Source of the DNA: CALECP01 sp964389925
Lineage (GTDB): Bacteria; Chloroflexota; Anaerolineae; Promineifilales; Promineifilaceae
Direction: 5' to 3'
Length of the DNA stretch: 64,000 nt
Assembly (NCBI GenBank): GCA_964389925.1
Contig: CAYMGE010000007.1
Location: 1-64,000 of the forward strand
Made by a program: the position numbers and the translations under genes. Below are positions 25,989 through 35,352 of this stretch, in pieces; position 1 is the first letter of the stretch, and each line of letters begins with the position of its first letter. Under the pieces are notes generated by a model that saw only the letters and a program-made list of their open reading frames with translations, had not been told where the DNA came from and ran no database searches.

Positions 25989-28871
25989 TTATGGATTTAT
26001 CCAAGTTGATTCAGTGAGATCAAGCTCTAAGAAGTCGGTTGCCAGATGATCAGCCGCCTCTTCCATATCTCGATATATCTCTGCACCCGTTTGCAAGCGG
26101 AGTGAGACGATTTTCTTGGGTGGAATGTCGATTGAAATGTCGCCGTCTTCACCGACCCAAACGGGGGCGAGCGGCTGTTCCTGCAACGTGACCGTCTCGG
26201 CCGATTCCACCTCAAACGGCACACGCACCACCCCGGTCGTCACCGCATTGGTTGGGTTATACAGTCGCACAATCATCCCGTGCCCGTCTTCTGATTGCTT
26301 GACTGCGCTCAAAACAGCATTTTCGCCAGAAACAGAGATGCCTTGTGCGGTAGGTGGACGACTGCCCGCATGAGGGGGGACGGTGATGACGCGGGGTGGG
26401 GTGAGGTGTTCGGCCGATTGCCTCCAAACCGCCGCATCCTCCCAGCCCCACGTGTGCGGATAGAGCGCGAGCCGCCACGTCAACGTTTGCTGTAGCTGTG
26501 CTTCAGGCGTTTGTGTGCTGGGGCCTGCGCCGCCAATAATCGTCGTCAAGTCGCGCCGTGCGCCCAAGAAACCGACTGCGCGTAACAGCGTGAGGGCAAT
26601 CGGCCGCTCCGTCGTCTGCCCAACGGCAAACTCATAGATTCCCTCCGTCAACACACTCAACCCGCGCTCACCGTCGTTGACATCGAGCCAACCATGAAGC
26701 GGGAAGGTTGAGGGTGGGTCTTCCACCCACCAGTCGCCGACGGGGATGGGCGTGGGGGCTATCGGCCGAGTCACCGCATCAAACTGCATCGAACTGGTCG
26801 CCGTCTCAACTTGTAAATCTGTTGGCAGTAACATCCGCAGCCGATGATCCCGCGCCCGATTGTCAAACGTCACGTCAATTTCAAGCCGACTAACCCCATC
26901 ACGCACGATTAAATCAACCATCAATGGGCAAATAACGGTTTCTGTGCGCCGTCGGTTGCGTGCATCGTTGAGACTGACAGGGAGGCGTAGCTCATGCTCA
27001 ATTCGTAGATGTTGTTGCCCTACGCCACGGCCGATGTGCGAAATGCGCGGCGCGGAGCCAAGTGTCGTCACCACGCTGTCAAACGGGGGCGGCGAAAACA
27101 TGTACCCGTCCCCATTATCCCCGCCATCTTCAAACAGCCCCAACCCGCGAAACGTATTGTTCGTTACCTTATTGGTGAGATCAAACGTCCCATTTTCATG
27201 CACGACCACAATTAGCTGATCGCTCTCGATGCGATTGGGTGCGATGGGTGGTGCAGGCCACTTAACAGGATTTGGAGCGGTCGAGAGCGCAAATGTCGTG
27301 TAGCCATAGGCTGGCAGCTTGGCACGGAACTGGGCGCGGACGCGCTGCACCTCCATCGTGCCACGCGGCCCAGAGGCGAGCGCAAGCACTTGCGTCGTTA
27401 ACTCACAGCTGCTGATTTCGATGGGGATGCGTTCGTTGCTGCCAATCGGCCGAATATGCAGCCCACGCCACTCAATCGACGGCATCTCCGGCATCCCATA
27501 GAGCCACTCGCCGCGCGTGCGTTCGAGCAAAAGTTCACGATAGGTCGAGTCATCCGTTGTCGGCTCTGGCGAGTGGAAATTTGCCATCGCTTGCTGTTTA
27601 AGCCAGTAAAGCGGAATGTCAATATCGATAGAGACAATCTCATCGCGCTCCCACGCCGTGCCGTTGAACAAGACAACAGCTAGCTCGTTTTCGTCGACTG
27701 CGCTCAAATCAAGCTGCTCGACAATTAGACGATGACGTTCTTCCGTCACGCCATCCGCAATCTCTTTTGCCCACTCAAAGCGCGTCGTCATCTGCCGATG
27801 CACCGCATCGACTGAACAACCGCCAATCGAATCGTGCGGATGATTTTTCAAGAGCCAACGCCATGCCGTCCACAGAAAGCCTTTTGGATAGTCTGCGATG
27901 CCCATGGCGGCCGCTTGTGCTGCCCACGGTTCTGCCCAATGCTCTAAGGCTGCCAGCGTCTTCGCATTGTCAATTTTGTTGTCGGCACGCGATGAAAGTA
28001 CGTTATAGAGCAGGAAATTCATCGCATCTTGCGAACGTGGCACATCGCGCAGCTCGCCGCGTACAGTTGGCAAATCAAGCGCAAATGTCGCGTCGGTCAA
28101 TGCCGCCCAAAACTCCTCTAGCGACGCATGGATAAACTCAACGTCGTCAATTGTCTCATTAGCGACGCGGATGATTTCGCTTAGGCCTTCGTTGGCTTCA
28201 GTGTGGTCAACCCCTTGCAGGGCGAGAACGATGTTTGTCGTGGCGCGTTCCGCCTTGTAGTGGGCGAGGGCGCGGAGGTCTTGCGCGGCGCGGCGCGGGT
28301 CGTGGTGGAGGACGGCCGAATCGCTGTAGCCAATAATGTTGCTCAAATGATGTAGCAAAATAAGCGTGCCGTCACTACCTTCCCACCATAGCTCGCTTGG
28401 CAGTTCCCCCACATCCATCCCGCGAAAGTGCATGATGTTTTCCAGCCCAAACCCCGCGAAAATTTGTGGCAACTGCGCGATATGACCAAATGTGTCGGGA
28501 ATGTAGCCGACGTTCATGCGATGTCCGAACTGATTGGCGATCTGTCCACCCAGCAGCAAGTTTCGCACCATGGCCTCACCGCCAGAGAGAAATTCATCGG
28601 GTAGAATGTACCATGGGCCGACGAGCAGGCGTTTCTCACTGATGAGCCGTTCGAGTTGCCCACGCTTTTCTGGATGAATCTCAAGATAATCTTCGAGAAC
28701 AATCGTTTGTCCATCGAGATTGAAGGATCGATAGTTTGGGTCGCGTTCAAGTAGGTCGAGCAACTTGTTGAGCAAACGCGCGAGCCGTAGCCGAAAAAGT
28801 TGGAAGGAGCCATACCATTCCCTGTCCCAATGGGTGTGCGGCACGATGTAGAGTTTGAGCTTTTCTGTCAT
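25989..28871 (-). CDS. Alpha-mannosidase, glycoside hydrolase family 38
   Basis: A protein of about 960 residues without a signal peptide, so cytoplasmic. The N-terminal catalytic barrel starts LKLYIVPHTHWDREWYG, whose HxHWD residues bind zinc. PDTFGHIAQLPQIFAGFGL carries the nucleophile-region Asp, and LWWEGSDGTLILLHH and KNHPHDSIGGCSVDAVHRQM are further GH38 blocks. The C-terminal beta-rich part (from about residue 490) holds the conserved end domains. It would trim alpha-mannosides, including mannosylglycerate-type or N-glycan-like substrates taken up by a transporter not present here. The start was moved to ATG 28871 (MTEKLKLYIVPHTH), where homology begins. Confidence 0.93.
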   Translation of the reverse strand: MTEKLKLYIVPHTHWDREWYGSFQLFRLRLARLLNKLLDLLERDPNYRSFNLDGQTIVLEDYLEIHPEKRGQLERLISEKRLLVGPWYILPDEFLSGGEAMVRNLLLGGQIANQFGHRMNVGYIPDTFGHIAQLPQIFAGFGLENIMHFRGMDVGELPSELWWEGSDGTLILLHHLSNIIGYSDSAVLHHDPRRAAQDLRALAHYKAERATTNIVLALQGVDHTEANEGLSEIIRVANETIDDVEFIHASLEEFWAALTDATFALDLPTVRGELRDVPRSQDAMNFLLYNVLSSRADNKIDNAKTLAALEHWAEPWAAQAAAMGIADYPKGFLWTAWRWLLKNHPHDSIGGCSVDAVHRQMTTRFEWAKEIADGVTEERHRLIVEQLDLSAVDENELAVVLFNGTAWERDEIVSIDIDIPLYWLKQQAMANFHSPEPTTDDSTYRELLLERTRGEWLYGMPEMPSIEWRGLHIRPIGSNERIPIEISSCELTTQVLALASGPRGTMEVQRVRAQFRAKLPAYGYTTFALSTAPNPVKWPAPPIAPNRIESDQLIVVVHENGTFDLTNKVTNNTFRGLGLFEDGGDNGDGYMFSPPPFDSVVTTLGSAPRISHIGRGVGQQHLRIEHELRLPVSLNDARNRRRTETVICPLMVDLIVRDGVSRLEIDVTFDNRARDHRLRMLLPTDLQVETATSSMQFDAVTRPIAPTPIPVGDWWVEDPPSTFPLHGWLDVNDGERGLSVLTEGIYEFAVGQTTERPIALTLLRAVGFLGARRDLTTIIGGAGPSTQTPEAQLQQTLTWRLALYPHTWGWEDAAVWRQSAEHLTPPRVITVPPHAGSRPPTAQGISVSGENAVLSAVKQSEDGHGMIVRLYNPTNAVTTGVVRVPFEVESAETVTLQEQPLAPVWVGEDGDISIDIPPKKIVSLRLQTGAEIYRDMEEAADHLATDFLELDLTESTWINP

Positions 28872-29013
28872 GCGCTCAATTGTATCTGGAAAGGGAAAAC
28901 TCACCCATTTGTTCGTGAAGAGGTAGAAATCGGTCGCCCTCTCCCCAATCTAACCCGTATCCGACAAGAACAAGGTATGTTCATAAGCCAAAAGAAATTT
29001 TCGGAGGACGCTT

Positions 29014-29475
29014 ATGGAAACCTATCAAGTGAGTGCATCCGCAGTGATTAAGGCGCCGGCCGAGCAGGTCTATGCGATTTTGGCCGATTATCATAATGGA
29101 CACCCTCATATTTTGCCCAAACAGTACTTTCCCAGCTTAGAGGTGGAAGAAGGCGGCGTTGGCGCAGGCACACGCATTCGCTTTCAAATGCGTGCGTTTG
29201 GCCAGACACAAACCGCCCACGCAAATATAACCGAGCCAGAGCCGGGGCGCGTCTTGGTTGAGACCATCCCAGAGTCTGACATCATTACCACATTTACCGT
29301 CTTACCAACTAGCGATGGACAGCACGCCAACACAACTATCTCTAGTCAAATCAAAGACCCGCAAGGGCTGTTAGCAGCAGTCCAACGTTTTGTGACAAAA
29401 CAATTTTTGCAGCGAGTCTATCGTAAAGAACTGCAATTGCTCGACGAATTTGCTCAGGAAAAGAGCCAACATTAG
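29014..29475 (+). CDS. SRPBCC family protein (polyketide cyclase/dehydrase-like)
   Basis: A 153-residue START/Bet v1-like fold. SAVIKAPAEQVYAILADYHN at the start, GAGTRIRFQMRAFGQ in the middle and a long C-terminal helix (LLAAVQRFVTKQFLQRVYRKEL) are the usual pattern. It has a hydrophobic cavity for a lipid or other small molecule. A strong GGAGG Shine-Dalgarno sequence precedes the ATG. It is divergent from the mannosidase. Function remains generic. Confidence 0.8.
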   Translation: METYQVSASAVIKAPAEQVYAILADYHNGHPHILPKQYFPSLEVEEGGVGAGTRIRFQMRAFGQTQTAHANITEPEPGRVLVETIPESDIITTFTVLPTSDGQHANTTISSQIKDPQGLLAAVQRFVTKQFLQRVYRKELQLLDEFAQEKSQH

Positions 29476-29526
29476 TGCGACATCACACCAACGTTAAAAT
29501 ACCACAAGATGCCTGTGCTGATATTG

Positions 29527-30585
29527 CTAAAGCGAATGTTGAACTTTGTATGCGTCAATGCTGGCGCGGATGCGATTGCGATTGTCGAGAGCGACGCTGA
29601 AGGGATCGCGTACTTTAAGCTGGTAATCTTGGCGCAGCGTGGCGGTGCGGGTGAGGTGGGTCTCGGCCGAACTCAGCACCCCCGTCTTCAACGGCGCAAT
29701 CACGTTATCAACCAGCGGAGTCGCCGTCTCATTGGCTCCACCGAGCCACATCTCCAACGGGTCTGCTACATTTGAGACAAGCCCATTCGTTGTCTCTGGT
29801 GTCACGTCGAGCAGGTTGGCGAGCGCGTCAATGACATTTGTTGTCTTCTCCCCTAACCCAAACGGCAGCCATTTTAGCAATTGCTCCGTCCATGCTGACA
29901 TCATGGTTAGGACATCGCTGGCTCCTTCCGAGACGTTGAGTAACATCTGCTGCACCACCGAATAAGCGAGGCCAACCCGCGAGACATGACCGAGCAGCCA
30001 GAGTCGTGCGCCGTCAATTAGTGGCACTTCGCTCTCAAGGTCGAGAAGCAGTTGTCGGCCGGTCGAAAGCGTCTCCTGCACGTTTGGAATGTCATCGACG
30101 ACATCCGCAATGCTAGCAGCCATCTCGTGCATTCCATTGGAAACGTAATCCCCAATATCACCATTATCGAGCTGCTCGTACAGCGCAACCAAGCCGCCCA
30201 AGATACCGATTTGTGCCGTCTTTCCGTCAACTTCCATTCGCAGGCTCTCGGATTCCCCTTTTTGTTGTCCTAGTGCTGATTCTAAATCGGCAATGCGCTG
30301 TTGGGCGGCCGATAGCTCGCTCTGCAAGCGTGAATTTTCTAGCTGGGCGGCCGCTAAGTCGGTCGCAAGTTGTGTTGATCCACTTGGTGCGATGGGCTGG
30401 GGGGCAACCTGTGCGGGGTTTGTGGGTTGCACGGCTGGCACAACGTTGCTCTGTACACCTGAAGACTCAAGTGCGTCCAATAGTTCTGGGTGTCGCATCA
30501 ATCCAACCGCACCTCCCGTTGCGATTGCTGCGGTTGTCAACGTTGCGCCTAAAATAAATTGTCTTCTGCCTGTATTTTCAGCCAT
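29527..30585 (-). CDS. Tat-signal protein with coiled coil, unknown function
   Basis: A 352-residue protein. The N-terminus MAENTGRRQFILGATLTTA has a twin-arginine motif (RRQF) and a hydrophobic segment (about residues 11-29), so it is probably exported folded or anchored by an uncleaved helix. A Pro/Ala/Gln-rich linker leads to a coiled coil (about 90-135, LENSRLQSELSAAQQRIADLE). The rest is mostly helical, with repeated amphipathic segments (VVDDIPNVQETLSTGRQLLLD, WLPFGLGEKTTNVIDALANLL). There is no enzyme motif. It may be a structural envelope protein. It is divergent from the dehydrogenase gene. I know no named family for it. Confidence 0.7.
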   Translation of the reverse strand: MAENTGRRQFILGATLTTAAIATGGAVGLMRHPELLDALESSGVQSNVVPAVQPTNPAQVAPQPIAPSGSTQLATDLAAAQLENSRLQSELSAAQQRIADLESALGQQKGESESLRMEVDGKTAQIGILGGLVALYEQLDNGDIGDYVSNGMHEMAASIADVVDDIPNVQETLSTGRQLLLDLESEVPLIDGARLWLLGHVSRVGLAYSVVQQMLLNVSEGASDVLTMMSAWTEQLLKWLPFGLGEKTTNVIDALANLLDVTPETTNGLVSNVADPLEMWLGGANETATPLVDNVIAPLKTGVLSSAETHLTRTATLRQDYQLKVRDPFSVALDNRNRIRASIDAYKVQHSL

Positions 30586-30737
30586 ATTGCTTTTTCCTCA
30601 CTTCTTGAACTGCCGTTCAGCATACCAGCATCCAATAAATCTAAGGTGAGAGCCACCTATTAAACTTATCATAACGCCACGTTTTGTTGAATAGTTTGCA
30701 ACGTGCAGTACGAATTACAATGCATTGCGATGCGCGA

Positions 30738-30743
30738 TATAAT
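30738..30743 (+). promoter_or_regulatory. Candidate -10 box for the dimethylglycine dehydrogenase-like gene
   Basis: A perfect TATAAT 39 bp before the ATG, in the 196-bp divergent spacer. TTACAA at 30715 is a poor -35 at 17 bp. Confidence 0.35.
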
Positions 30744-30781
30744 TATTTGCTAATGTGAAAAATGATTTTTAAGGAAACCTT

Positions 30782-33286
30782 ATGAGTGAAAAAGCACGTG
30801 TCGTTGTCGTCGGCACAGGAATTGTCGGCGCGTCGTGCGCCTATCATCTTGCCAAGCTCGGCTGGCGAGACATTATTTTGTTGGACAAGGGAAATCTGCC
30901 CCACAACGATGGTTCGACTTCGCACGCCCCCGGCGGTGTAGGTGTCATCAACCATTCGATCTTGATGACGCGCTTCGCCAAGTACTCTTCAGACTTATAC
31001 GCTTCTCTGCCGGAGTATGACCAGCCGCGTCGCACGCACAATCCCGTCGGCGGTTTTGAGCTGGCTCGCACAAAAGAACGCTGGGCAGATATGAAACGTT
31101 TGCACAGCGCGTCCAAAGCATTTGATGTCGAAACCCACCTGCTCTCGCCGACGGAAGCGAAAGCATACTGGCCGCTCATCAACCAAGATACGTTTGAAGG
31201 CGTTCTGCATATTCCATCGAGTTGTCTTGTTTCAGGCACGGGCGTGATCGGCTCATTTTGCGAGGAGATCACACGCATGGGTGCAGGGAAAGTTATTGCA
31301 AACACAGAGGTGATCGATATTGAGATTGTCAATGGTCGCGTGCAGGCTGTGCTGACCAATAATCCCGATGTGCCGCGCATTGAATGTGAAAATATGCTCT
31401 TGACGACGAATATCTGGGGGCCGATTTTGGGCGACAAAATCAATGTGCCGCTGCCGCTGCTGGCGTTTGAGCATCAGTATACGATCTCGGAGCCGATTGA
31501 GTCGTTGAGCCAGTTTGATCCTGCAAACCGCGATGATGAGGCGGTTTTCCCATTGATACGCGATCTCGACGTGACGATGTACTATCGCAATCATTGGGAT
31601 CGGCTGGGCGTGGGCAGCTATTGGCACGCACCACACCCCGTCAATCCATATAAAGTAGGCAAGACGGCAATGCGGCCGTTTACGCCGGCCGATTTCATCG
31701 AAGCACGCGCCTTAGCAGATGAGATGATCCCGTCGTTTAAGGGGGCAGAGTTAGGTGAAAAATTTGACTTCAATGGGCAGAAGGTGGATACACAATACAA
31801 CGGTATGTTTGCATTCTCCGTCGATGGCTACCCGATGATGGGTGAAACGCACATCAAGGGGGTTTGGACGTGCGTTGCATCGTGGATCACCCATGCTGGT
31901 GGTGTGGGCAAGTCGATGGCGGAGTGGATGGTGCATGGAGAAAGCGAGTGGGACATGCGTGCTTGTGATGTCAATCGTTTCCATGAGTTCCAATCGACGC
32001 GCAGCTATATTGACGACATCGCCATCTGCAACTATAAAGAGGTCTACGATATTCGGCATCCGCGTCAGCCGACGACGATTCCGCGCAACGTGCGCCTCTC
32101 GCCGTTCCACAGTCGTCACGAGACGTTGAGCAGCCACTTTACGCCGTTTGCGGGGCTGGAACTGCCCAATTGGTATGAGGAAAATTCGCGGCTGCTTGAA
32201 AAGTATGAGGAGAAAATCCCGGCGCGTGGACGTTGGGGTAGCATGTACTGGTCGCCGATTCAAGCCGCCGAACACCTAGAAGTGCGCGACAATGCAGGCA
32301 TGTTTGATTTAACGGGTCTCTCGATCATCGAGATTAGCGGCAGCGGGGCCGTTGAGTATGCAAATTGGCTGTGTACAAATGAGATGGATCGGCCGGTAAA
32401 TTCCGTCATCTACACCTGCTGGCTGACTCCAAAAGGCGGCATTAAGCGCGACCTCACCGCCACCCGCATGAGCGAGAATAGCTACTGGTTCTTTGTTGGT
32501 GAAGGGACGTTGCCCAACGATCTAGCGTGGGTTCGCAACAACGCGCCGGCCGATGGCTCTGTGCAGGTGCGCGATGTGTCAAACCTCTACTCTGGGCTAG
32601 GCGTTTGGGGGCCGAATGCCCGCAAAATCATGCAGGCCGTCACGGATGATGATTTAAGCGATGAGGCGTTCCCCTACTACACGGCAAAATGGATCGAAAT
32701 TGGCGCGGCACGAGTTTTTGCAATGCGAATCTCCTATGTTGGGGAACTTGGTTGGGAACTGCATATCCCCTACGACCAGTCGATCACCGTCTGGGATGCC
32801 ATTTGGGCGGCAGGGCGTGAGTTTGGCATGATCGCGGCCGGCAGCGGCGCGATGGACACGTTGCGAATGGAAAAAGGGTATCGGCTGTGGGGCGGCGACA
32901 TTTACACCGAGTACAATTTGTATGAGGCGGGGTTGCGCTGGACGGCGAAGGTGAAGAAGAAAGGGGGATTTATCGGCCGAGATGCTACCCGAACCATCAA
33001 ACGAAACGGTGGTGGCAAAAAACGCCTCGCCATGATCGCGCTCGATGACCCACAAGCGACTGTCTTTGGCTATGAACCGATCTTTGCCGACGGCACAAAA
33101 GTTGGACACGTCACAACTGCTAACTTTGGTTACAGCGTTGGAAAATATCTGGCGTTTGGCTATCTGCCAAAAGAGCTTGCCAAAGAAGGGACGACCGTTG
33201 AGATCGAGTACTTCAATGAGCGATACAGCGGAACGGTCGTAAAAGACCCCGTTTGGGATCGTGGGATGGAGCGGATGAAGGGGTAA
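30782..33286 (+). CDS. FAD-dependent oxidoreductase with GcvT domain (dimethylglycine/sarcosine dehydrogenase family)
   Basis: An 834-residue two-part enzyme. The N-terminal half (about 1-390) is a DAO-type FAD domain with VVVVGTGIVGASCAYHLAKL and the segment GSTSHAPGG, where homologues link FAD covalently to His. The C-terminal half (about 430-830) is a GcvT/aminomethyltransferase fold that binds tetrahydrofolate: RGRWGSMYWSPIQAAEHLEV, FDLTGLSIIEISG, SYVGELGWELHIPYD and KGGFIGRDA. It would oxidatively demethylate an N-methyl glycine and pass formaldehyde to tetrahydrofolate. Betaine-degradation partners are not adjacent. AAGGA precedes the ATG. Confidence 0.9.
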   Translation: MSEKARVVVVGTGIVGASCAYHLAKLGWRDIILLDKGNLPHNDGSTSHAPGGVGVINHSILMTRFAKYSSDLYASLPEYDQPRRTHNPVGGFELARTKERWADMKRLHSASKAFDVETHLLSPTEAKAYWPLINQDTFEGVLHIPSSCLVSGTGVIGSFCEEITRMGAGKVIANTEVIDIEIVNGRVQAVLTNNPDVPRIECENMLLTTNIWGPILGDKINVPLPLLAFEHQYTISEPIESLSQFDPANRDDEAVFPLIRDLDVTMYYRNHWDRLGVGSYWHAPHPVNPYKVGKTAMRPFTPADFIEARALADEMIPSFKGAELGEKFDFNGQKVDTQYNGMFAFSVDGYPMMGETHIKGVWTCVASWITHAGGVGKSMAEWMVHGESEWDMRACDVNRFHEFQSTRSYIDDIAICNYKEVYDIRHPRQPTTIPRNVRLSPFHSRHETLSSHFTPFAGLELPNWYEENSRLLEKYEEKIPARGRWGSMYWSPIQAAEHLEVRDNAGMFDLTGLSIIEISGSGAVEYANWLCTNEMDRPVNSVIYTCWLTPKGGIKRDLTATRMSENSYWFFVGEGTLPNDLAWVRNNAPADGSVQVRDVSNLYSGLGVWGPNARKIMQAVTDDDLSDEAFPYYTAKWIEIGAARVFAMRISYVGELGWELHIPYDQSITVWDAIWAAGREFGMIAAGSGAMDTLRMEKGYRLWGGDIYTEYNLYEAGLRWTAKVKKKGGFIGRDATRTIKRNGGGKKRLAMIALDDPQATVFGYEPIFADGTKVGHVTTANFGYSVGKYLAFGYLPKELAKEGTTVEIEYFNERYSGTVVKDPVWDRGMERMKG

Positions 33287-33309
33287 CTATCTAGGCCTCA
33301 CATCTGTTA

Positions 33310-33660
33310 ACTTAAGGAAAAGAGAACAGAAGAGCGAATTTCAAAAGTAGAGGGATCAAATAGGGGAACACTGCTGCAACTGATAGGATTTTTTATCGGT
33401 GTGATGGTGTTATTGTTCCCAGAAGAAGGGGTGATAACGTTGAGCAAGGCGGCCGTGAGCAAGAAACTCAAAGGGGTGACATGGCATCTGTTTAGAGGCG
33501 TGTACAACCATTTGTTGAATCGGTATCAAAAGATATTGGAGCAGGAAGAAGTAGCATTTTTGAGCCAATTCAAAAAGGCGTTTGCGATAGATGGGAGTGC
33601 CATCGCGGTGAGTAAGCAATTGGAGCAGGTGTTACCTAGCATAAACAGACGATTGGCAGC
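33310..33660 (+). pseudogene. Truncated IS4-like transposase remnant
   Basis: The frame is open from about 33310 (LKEKRTEERISK) without a good ATG before the internal one at 33401. It reads like the N-terminal third of a DDE transposase of the IS4 type, with FKKAFAIDGSAIAVSKQLEQ containing the first catalytic Asp. The homology stops abruptly at the 3' end of mreB, after INRRLAAQI, so the DD and E parts are missing. No terminal inverted repeats could be found. It marks an old insertion next to mreB. Confidence 0.6.
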
Positions 33661-34674
33661 TCAGATACTCGGAACCGTCCGCTGCAAAATCGGCAGTTCT
33701 GTCAACGCCTTGCCTGCCCCTAACGCTGTACACGCGATTGGATAATCCGCTACGTACGCCGGCACACCCGTTCGTTGTGTCAGCAACGTGTCCATCTCAC
33801 GAAGCAGTGCGCCACCGCCTGTTAATATCATCCCACGATCAATAATATCACTCGCCAATTCAGGCGGTGTTTTTGCCATCACTTCGCGTACCACGTTGAA
33901 AATTGCCTGCAATGGTTCTTCGATGGCTTCAGCGACTTCATCGGCCGAAATCTCAATTGTCTTCGGTAATCCCTGAATTTGATCGCGCCCCTGCACCTGC
34001 ATTCTCTCCGACTCATCGGGCTGAATGGCTGACCCGATCTGTATCTTGATCGCCTCGGCTGTTGGTTGGCCGATCACCAAATTATACTTACGCCGTATGT
34101 AGCTGATGATTGCCTCATCGAGATGCAACCCACCGATCCGCACTGAGCTAGCACACACGATTCCATTGACCGAAATAACGGCGGCCTCTGAGGAGCCACC
34201 GCCCAAGTCAACGACCATGTTACCGACAGGAGTTCCTATCGGTAAGCCGGCACCAATCGCCGCCGCCAAAGGTTCAGGAATCAGATGAACCTCTTTCGCC
34301 CCAGCCGCCCGCGCTGCTTCTCGAATCGCTCGACGTTCAACGCTTGTCACACCATAAGGATGGGCGATCATGACCGTTGCACGACGGCGAATTGGAAATC
34401 GGCCCGTCACCTTCTCGATGAAGTATTGCAGCATCTTCTCGGTGACAAAATAATCGGCGATCACGCCATCACGTAGCGGCCGAGTCACCTCGATCTCTTC
34501 GGGTGTGCGCCCAAACATTTCGCGTGCAGCTCGGCCGACCTCTACAATTTTCGTACCGTTGTCACCAATGGCGACGACGGCTGGCTCCTGCAAAATCACG
34601 CCACGCCCTTCAAGATGCACCAGTACGTTAATTGTGCCTAAGTCGATCGCTACCTGTGGGTTGAAAAAAGACAT
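33661..34674 (-). CDS. mreB: Rod shape-determining protein MreB
   Basis: A 337-residue bacterial actin. It carries VAIDLGTINVLVHLEGRGV (phosphate 1), VVDLGGGSSEAAVISVNGIV (phosphate 2) and ILTGGGALLREMDTLLTQRTG (adenosine site). It polymerises under the membrane and guides the elongasome (RodA, PBP2) during side-wall synthesis. mreC and mreD do not follow; the downstream DNA is a transposase remnant. It lies beyond the strong terminator after atpC, so it has its own promoter. A role with the RodA-PBP pair at 45-48.6 kb is plausible. Confidence 0.95.
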   Translation of the reverse strand: MSFFNPQVAIDLGTINVLVHLEGRGVILQEPAVVAIGDNGTKIVEVGRAAREMFGRTPEEIEVTRPLRDGVIADYFVTEKMLQYFIEKVTGRFPIRRRATVMIAHPYGVTSVERRAIREAARAAGAKEVHLIPEPLAAAIGAGLPIGTPVGNMVVDLGGGSSEAAVISVNGIVCASSVRIGGLHLDEAIISYIRRKYNLVIGQPTAEAIKIQIGSAIQPDESERMQVQGRDQIQGLPKTIEISADEVAEAIEEPLQAIFNVVREVMAKTPPELASDIIDRGMILTGGGALLREMDTLLTQRTGVPAYVADYPIACTALGAGKALTELPILQRTVPSI

Positions 34675-34680
34675 CTGAAT

Positions 34681-34743
34681 AGTTGCTAGTGGCTAGTTTG
34701 CTAATTCCTAGTGAGTGCGATTCCCGATCAGCCACTAGCAACT
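34681..34743. repeat. CTAG-rich inverted repeat between mreB and atpC
   Basis: Perfect 14-bp arms (AGTTGCTAGTGGCT at 34681 and its complement at 34730) enclose 35 bp. The sequence resembles the CTAG tracts at 16.7 and 37.7 kb. Confidence 0.7.
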
Positions 34744-34769
34744 AACGACTAGCCGCTAAAAAATAAAAA

Positions 34770-34807
34770 ACAGTCAGCAGCGTGTAATTATACACGCTGC
34801 TGACTGT
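34770..34807 (-). terminator. Strong terminator of the atpAGDC operon
   Basis: A perfect 17-bp stem starting ACAGTCAGCAGCG with a 4-nt loop, followed on the minus strand by TTTTTTATTTTTT. It lies 24 bp after the atpC stop. Confidence 0.9.
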
Positions 34808-34831
34808 CATAAATGATTACGGTGGCGAGGG

Positions 34832-35281
34832 TTAATCGAACTGAGGCGGCCGATTACGCCCCTGTCGCATTTGGGCAGCACGTCGTTGGCTCACATCGAT
34901 CTGGATTTGAGCGAGACGAAGTGACTGTTCAATCATGCGATACCGTTCTGGATCATCCGGGATCCCCTCAGCCATTAGGCGTTGTGCCTCTTCGCGGGCT
35001 TCTTGGGCGCGTTCGAGATTGATCTGGTCGGCGCGTTCGGCCGCGTCTGCCAGCACAATCACCTTGTCAGGCTGCACCTCTGCAAACCCACCACCCACTG
35101 CAAAGAACTGCTCTTCGCCACTTGCGCGTGTATATACCTCACCAAATGAGAGTACCGTCAACAGCGGTGAGTGATTCGGCAAAACACCAATCACACCTTC
35201 GCGCCCCGGCAAGCTGACATAATCAACATCCTCACTAAAAACGGTTGTTTCTTGAGTTACAATTTCACAACGAATAGGCAT
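34832..35281 (-). CDS. atpC: F1Fo ATP synthase subunit epsilon
   Basis: A protein of about 149 residues. The N-terminal beta-sandwich (MPIRCEIVTQETTVFSEDVD, SLPGREGVIGVLPNHSPLLT, FFAVGGGFAEVQPDKVIVLAD) is followed by a two-helix C-terminal domain. It is part of the central stalk and inhibits ATP hydrolysis. The start at ATG 35281 gives the usual N-terminus; an upstream in-frame start would translate through a repeat tract. It is last in the operon. Confidence 0.95.
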   Translation of the reverse strand: MPIRCEIVTQETTVFSEDVDYVSLPGREGVIGVLPNHSPLLTVLSFGEVYTRASGEEQFFAVGGGFAEVQPDKVIVLADAAERADQINLERAQEAREEAQRLMAEGIPDDPERYRMIEQSLRLAQIQIDVSQRRAAQMRQGRNRPPQFD

Positions 35282-35315
35282 AGTTTGGAAAAATGAAAGA
35301 TGAAAGTGAAAGGAT

Positions 35316-35346
35316 ATTTCATCCTTCATCCTTCATCCTTCATCCT
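35316..35346. repeat. CATCCTT tandem repeat between atpD and atpC
   Basis: Four to five copies of the 7-mer CATCCTT in a row, preceded by a partly complementary GATGAAAGTGAAAGGAT, so the transcript could fold back. It lies between two operon genes and contains no reading frame. Confidence 0.75.
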
Positions 35347-35352
35347 TTATTC

